Source of the DNA: UBA11612 sp963976395
Lineage (GTDB): Bacteria; Pseudomonadota; Alphaproteobacteria; Rhodospirillales; Rhodospirillaceae
DNA: 9,275 nt
Direction: 5' to 3'
Assembly (NCBI GenBank): GCA_963976395.1
Contig: CAXBLG010000103.1
Span: 1 to 9,275 of the forward strand
Positions within the stretch are counted from its first letter, which is position 1, and each line of letters begins with the position of its first letter. The notes under the pieces were generated by a model. That model was given only the letters and a program-made list of their open reading frames with translations, was not told the DNA's origin and ran no database searches. Positions 6,612 to 9,275 of this stretch are shown here, in pieces. The translations under genes were made by a program, and so were the position numbers.

Positions 6612-6926
6612 ATGGATTTCCGCGTGAAGGTCTTCGGGGTCTTGGTGTCACTCGTATTAGCCGTGACCTATTTTTTATTTTCCTATGCCTACATCTCAGT
6701 TTTCTGCTTTGGTGGCGCTCTTATGTCGATTTATCTGGTCTGGATGGTATTTGGCCGCGACCGCAGCAGTGGCCTTGTTTTGCTCACGCTGGTCAAGAAA
6801 ACGCTTGAATCGCACATAAGCGTAATCGGCAAGAGAATTCTCGATGAAAAGGGGCGGCGCACGGGATTAATACACGCTGCTCACAGGAAGGAATGCAGGG
6901 GGGTGATAACTTGGCTATACATCTAA
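6612..6926 (+). CDS. Small hypothetical membrane protein, two predicted helices
   Basis: A 104-residue frame I do not recognise. Residues about 7-47 are almost entirely hydrophobic, enough for two closely spaced membrane helices; the rest is a basic, soluble tail with several Lys/Arg. There is no clear ribosome-binding site before ATG 6612, which lies only 11 nt after the insertion sequence. ATG 6723, preceded by GGTGGC, would give a shorter product with one helix. Its 3' end overlaps the beginning of the RNase gene by 16 nt in another frame, suggesting translational coupling. Codon choice looks ordinary for the neighbourhood. The insertion may have removed its original leader or promoter. 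It could be a real gene or a chance frame with hydrophobic composition; I lean towards real. Confidence 0.5.
   Translation: MDFRVKVFGVLVSLVLAVTYFLFSYAYISVFCFGGALMSIYLVWMVFGRDRSSGLVLLTLVKKTLESHISVIGKRILDEKGRRTGLIHAAHRKECRGVITWLYI
6897..6903 (+). promoter_or_regulatory. Ribosome-binding site favouring a TTG start for the beta-CASP RNase
   Basis: AGGGGGG ends 7 nt before TTG 6911, which yields MAIHLTFLGAVGTVTGS, the normal N-terminus of the family. ATG 6893 in the same frame has AGGA at only 4-nt spacing and would add six atypical residues. Confidence 0.55.
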
Positions 6927-8275
6927 CTTTTCTTGGCGCTGTCGGAACTGTTACGGGCTCTAAGTATTTGCTTGAGGCAGGTGGTCGCCGCCTACTGATC
7001 GATTGCGGGTTGTTTCAGGGTTTTAAGCAGCTACGTTTACGTAATTGGGCGCCTTTGCCTTTTGATCCGGCAAGTCTTGATGCAGTAATTCTTACGCACG
7101 CTCATCTCGATCATTCAGGCTATATCCCGTTATTGGTCAAGAATGGGTTTAAGGGGCCGATCTATTCCACATCAGGAACGCGCGATTTGTGTGCTGTTCT
7201 TCTTTCGGACAGCGGCTACCTCCAGGAGCATGAAGCCGAACTTGCCAATCGATATGGGTTCTCTAAGCACCGGCCCGCGAAGCCCCTTTATACGCAACGT
7301 GATGCGGAGGTTTCTCTTGAATTCTTTCAACCAATAGAATTTGAGGAGAAAGTCGATCTCGGAAAGGGGCTCAGCGTTCGGTTTCTACCGGCTGGGCACA
7401 TTCTTGGGGCGGCGATAGTGCCCATTACATTTAATGGAATAACGATAGTGTTCTCTGGAGATTTAGGCCGGCCCGGAAGCTCGACCATGGTCGACCCCGC
7501 GATTGTGCCGGAAGCAGACTATCTTGTTGTCGAGTCAACGTATGGCAATAGACAGCACGATGATGCGGATGCAGAGGATCTCATCGCCAACATTGTTAAT
7601 CGTGTGGCAAGTCGTGGTGGTACCATTCTTATCCCAGCCTTCGCTGTGGGCCGCGCCCAAAGTATTCTGTTTCACCTGCATCAGTTAAAAACGGCCAAGC
7701 GCATTCCTAACCTGCCGGTATTCCTCGACAGCCCGATGGCCATCAATGCTAGCAAAATATTTTGCGAGCATTTGGGGGAGCATCGTCTTACGGAGGATCA
7801 GTGTCGCGCGGCCTGTCGGGTGGCGACCTACGTGCGAGAGTCCGAAGATTCCAAAGCACTTGATGCCAACGTCATGCCTAAGATCATCATTTCAGCAAGC
7901 GGCATGGCCACGGGTGGCCGCATTTTGCATCATCTGAAGCATTACGCGCCTGATGATAGGAACGCTGTATTATTTACCGGATTCCAGGCGGGCGGCACTC
8001 GAGGTGCGGCCATGACCGGAGGTGTCGATGCCGTCAAGATTCACGGCGGCTATGTGCCGATCCGCGCCGAGATCCAGAATCTTCATATGCTCTCAGCTCA
8101 TGCTGATGCCAATGAAATTATGGCCTGGCTCGCTCATTTCCGAATACCGCCCCGAAGGACATTCATTACACATGGTGAACCGAATGCCTCTGACGCTCTG
8201 CGAAGCCGAATTGAAGACGAATTAGGTTGGGTATGTATCGTGCCCGAATACCAGGGCAGGGTAGAACTTATTTAA
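6911..8275 (+). CDS. Beta-CASP metallo-beta-lactamase-fold ribonuclease
   Basis: A protein of 454 residues from TTG 6911 (460 from ATG 6893). It belongs to the RNA-processing branch of the metallo-beta-lactamase superfamily (TTHA0252/CPSF73-like), cytoplasmic zinc-dependent endo/exoribonucleases. From ATG-based numbering, the dinuclear zinc site is HAHLDH (69-74), then H169 in AGHILGA and D190 in FSGDLGR. The beta-CASP insert starts near VVESTYGNR (E214), with IIISASGMATGGR at about 331-343, and the late histidines H403 in LSAHADANE and H427 in ITHGEP complete the active site. All metal ligands are present and the length is normal. It overlaps the small membrane protein gene upstream and lies 43 nt before the phosphorylase gene, so the three are probably co-transcribed. 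RNA as substrate is inferred from the family. Confidence 0.92.
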   Translation: MAIHLTFLGAVGTVTGSKYLLEAGGRRLLIDCGLFQGFKQLRLRNWAPLPFDPASLDAVILTHAHLDHSGYIPLLVKNGFKGPIYSTSGTRDLCAVLLSDSGYLQEHEAELANRYGFSKHRPAKPLYTQRDAEVSLEFFQPIEFEEKVDLGKGLSVRFLPAGHILGAAIVPITFNGITIVFSGDLGRPGSSTMVDPAIVPEADYLVVESTYGNRQHDDADAEDLIANIVNRVASRGGTILIPAFAVGRAQSILFHLHQLKTAKRIPNLPVFLDSPMAINASKIFCEHLGEHRLTEDQCRAACRVATYVRESEDSKALDANVMPKIIISASGMATGGRILHHLKHYAPDDRNAVLFTGFQAGGTRGAAMTGGVDAVKIHGGYVPIRAEIQNLHMLSAHADANEIMAWLAHFRIPPRRTFITHGEPNASDALRSRIEDELGWVCIVPEYQGRVELI

Positions 8276-8318
8276 GCCGACGGTGGCGTGAGCGTTTGCG
8301 AAAGTGATGGGGAAAAAG

Positions 8319-9275
8319 ATGATTAATAGTTCCAATGCGCTCCGGCTCAAGCGGCTCGGCATCGACACGCATGACGAAACAGTCATCTATATGCGGCGCG
8401 ATTGCCATATCTGCCGGGCGGAAGGGTTCTCGAGCCATGCCCGCGTTCGTGTAACCGTCGGCGAAGCTTCGATCATCGCAACCCTCAACCACATTACAAG
8501 CGATCTCCTCGCGCCTGACGAAGCGAGTTTATCTGAGGCTGCGTGGAACCGGTTAGGCGCCATAGAAGGAAAGGGGATTTCTATCAGTCATCCGCGCCCA
8601 CTCGACTCACTTAGTCGCGTTCGTGCCAAGGTATATGGGCAGCGTCTGGTCGCCGGCGCTTTTTCCGAAATCCTGAGTGATATCGTCGTCGGGCGTTATT
8701 CTAATATTCACTTGTCCTCCTTTATCACTGCCTGTTCGGCGAGAGGTCTCGACCGTGAAGAAATTATAGGACTCACCCAAGCGATGGTTGCCGTGGGTGA
8801 GCGATTGGATTGGGGGACTACACCTATCGTCGATAAACACTGTGTCGGCGGCCTGCCAGGGAACCGGACGACGCCCATTATCGTTGCCATTGTCGCGGCT
8901 TGTGGTCTCACCATGCCTAAAACGTCGTCCCGTGCCATTACGTCTCCGGCGGGCACGGCAGATACAATGGAAACGCTTGCCCCAGTCGATCTCGATATCG
9001 CTGCCGTGCGCCGTGTTGTCGAGCGTGTAGGCGGGTGTATCGTCTGGGGTGGTGGTGTCGAGTTGAGCCCTGTCGATGATATTCTCATCCGCGTGGAACG
9101 TGCCCTTGATCTCGACAGCGAAGGTCAACTTGTCGCCTCTGTGCTGTCCAAGAAGCTTGCGGCAGGATCAACTCACGTCGTTCTTGATCTGCCGGTAGGA
9201 CCTACGGCCAAGGTTCGTAGCGACGCGGACGCGGACTCTCTAGGCTCGCATCTGGCCGAGGTCGCCGTAGCCCTA
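8319..9275 (+). CDS. Thymidine/AMP phosphorylase family protein, 5' part
   Basis: The first 319 codons of a gene that runs off the right edge; full members have about 500. ATG 8319 is preceded by GGGG at 6-nt spacing; in-frame ATG 8307 is a less likely start. Residues 1-85 form the extra N-terminal domain found in archaeal AMP phosphorylase and its bacterial relatives but absent from classical DeoA. Core motifs follow: SSFITACSARGLDREEI (133-149), the phosphate-binding VDKHCVGGLPGNRTT (171-185), KTSSRAITSPAGTADTME (201-218), WGGGVELSPVDD (243-254) and the lysine-containing SVLSKKLAAGSTH (275-286). The wording PGNRTT and SSRAITSPAGTADTME is that of the archaeal-type family. The reaction is phosphorolysis of a nucleoside or nucleoside monophosphate to base and ribose-1-phosphate or ribose-1,5-bisphosphate; which one cannot be told here. 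It lies 43 nt after the RNase gene, probably in the same operon. Confidence 0.9.
   Translation, partial: MINSSNALRLKRLGIDTHDETVIYMRRDCHICRAEGFSSHARVRVTVGEASIIATLNHITSDLLAPDEASLSEAAWNRLGAIEGKGISISHPRPLDSLSRVRAKVYGQRLVAGAFSEILSDIVVGRYSNIHLSSFITACSARGLDREEIIGLTQAMVAVGERLDWGTTPIVDKHCVGGLPGNRTTPIIVAIVAACGLTMPKTSSRAITSPAGTADTMETLAPVDLDIAAVRRVVERVGGCIVWGGGVELSPVDDILIRVERALDLDSEGQLVASVLSKKLAAGSTHVVLDLPVGPTAKVRSDADADSLGSHLAEVAVAL

Noticed and set aside
8607..9128. Minus-strand open frames opposite the phosphorylase gene
   Set aside because: The plus strand encodes unmistakable phosphorylase motifs throughout; the opposite frames show none.

Overview
The window reads as part of a proteobacterial chromosome, most likely alphaproteobacterial. 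The phosphoglucomutase N-terminus closely resembles rhizobial/acetobacterial Pgm, and the gene set fits that group. Genus cannot be set from the sequence alone. All recognisable protein genes except one lie on the + strand.

Layout. At the left edge is the 3' end of an alpha-glucan phosphorylase gene (3-518). About 20 nt later comes a full alpha-D-glucose-phosphate-specific phosphoglucomutase (540-2174), so the pair looks like an operon taking glycogen to glucose-6-phosphate. A small minus-strand gene (2229-2537) converges on pgm; it encodes a protein with a sigma-70 region-4-like helix-turn-helix. Next is a gene-poor stretch of about 530 nt (2538-3068) with a perfect TATAAT on the minus strand, an inverted repeat, and a clean 19-nt palindrome upstream of a full-length FtsH-type AAA+ zinc protease (3069-4946). 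After FtsH comes a short potassium-channel-like membrane protein (5082-5561), again with a palindrome just before its ribosome-binding site.

An apparently intact IS481-family insertion sequence of about 985 bp (5616-6600, transposase 5675-6568) sits between the channel gene and a small two-helix membrane protein (6612-6926). Removing the IS and one copy of a short AGCT repeat restores a 60-nt intergenic gap and a 15-nt palindrome, so the IS seems to have split a former gene string. The small protein's end overlaps the start of a beta-CASP metallo-beta-lactamase-fold RNase (6911-8275). That gene is followed after 43 nt by a thymidine/AMP phosphorylase-family gene (8319 to the right edge, incomplete).

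How they may work together (inference): the ends of the window encode phosphorolytic enzymes, which release sugar phosphates from glycogen and from nucleosides or nucleotides without spending ATP. The middle encodes membrane proteolysis, an ion channel and an RNase. This fits a stress, low-energy or anoxia survival locus of accessory paralogues rather than a housekeeping operon. I see no rRNA, tRNA, CRISPR array or phage genes.
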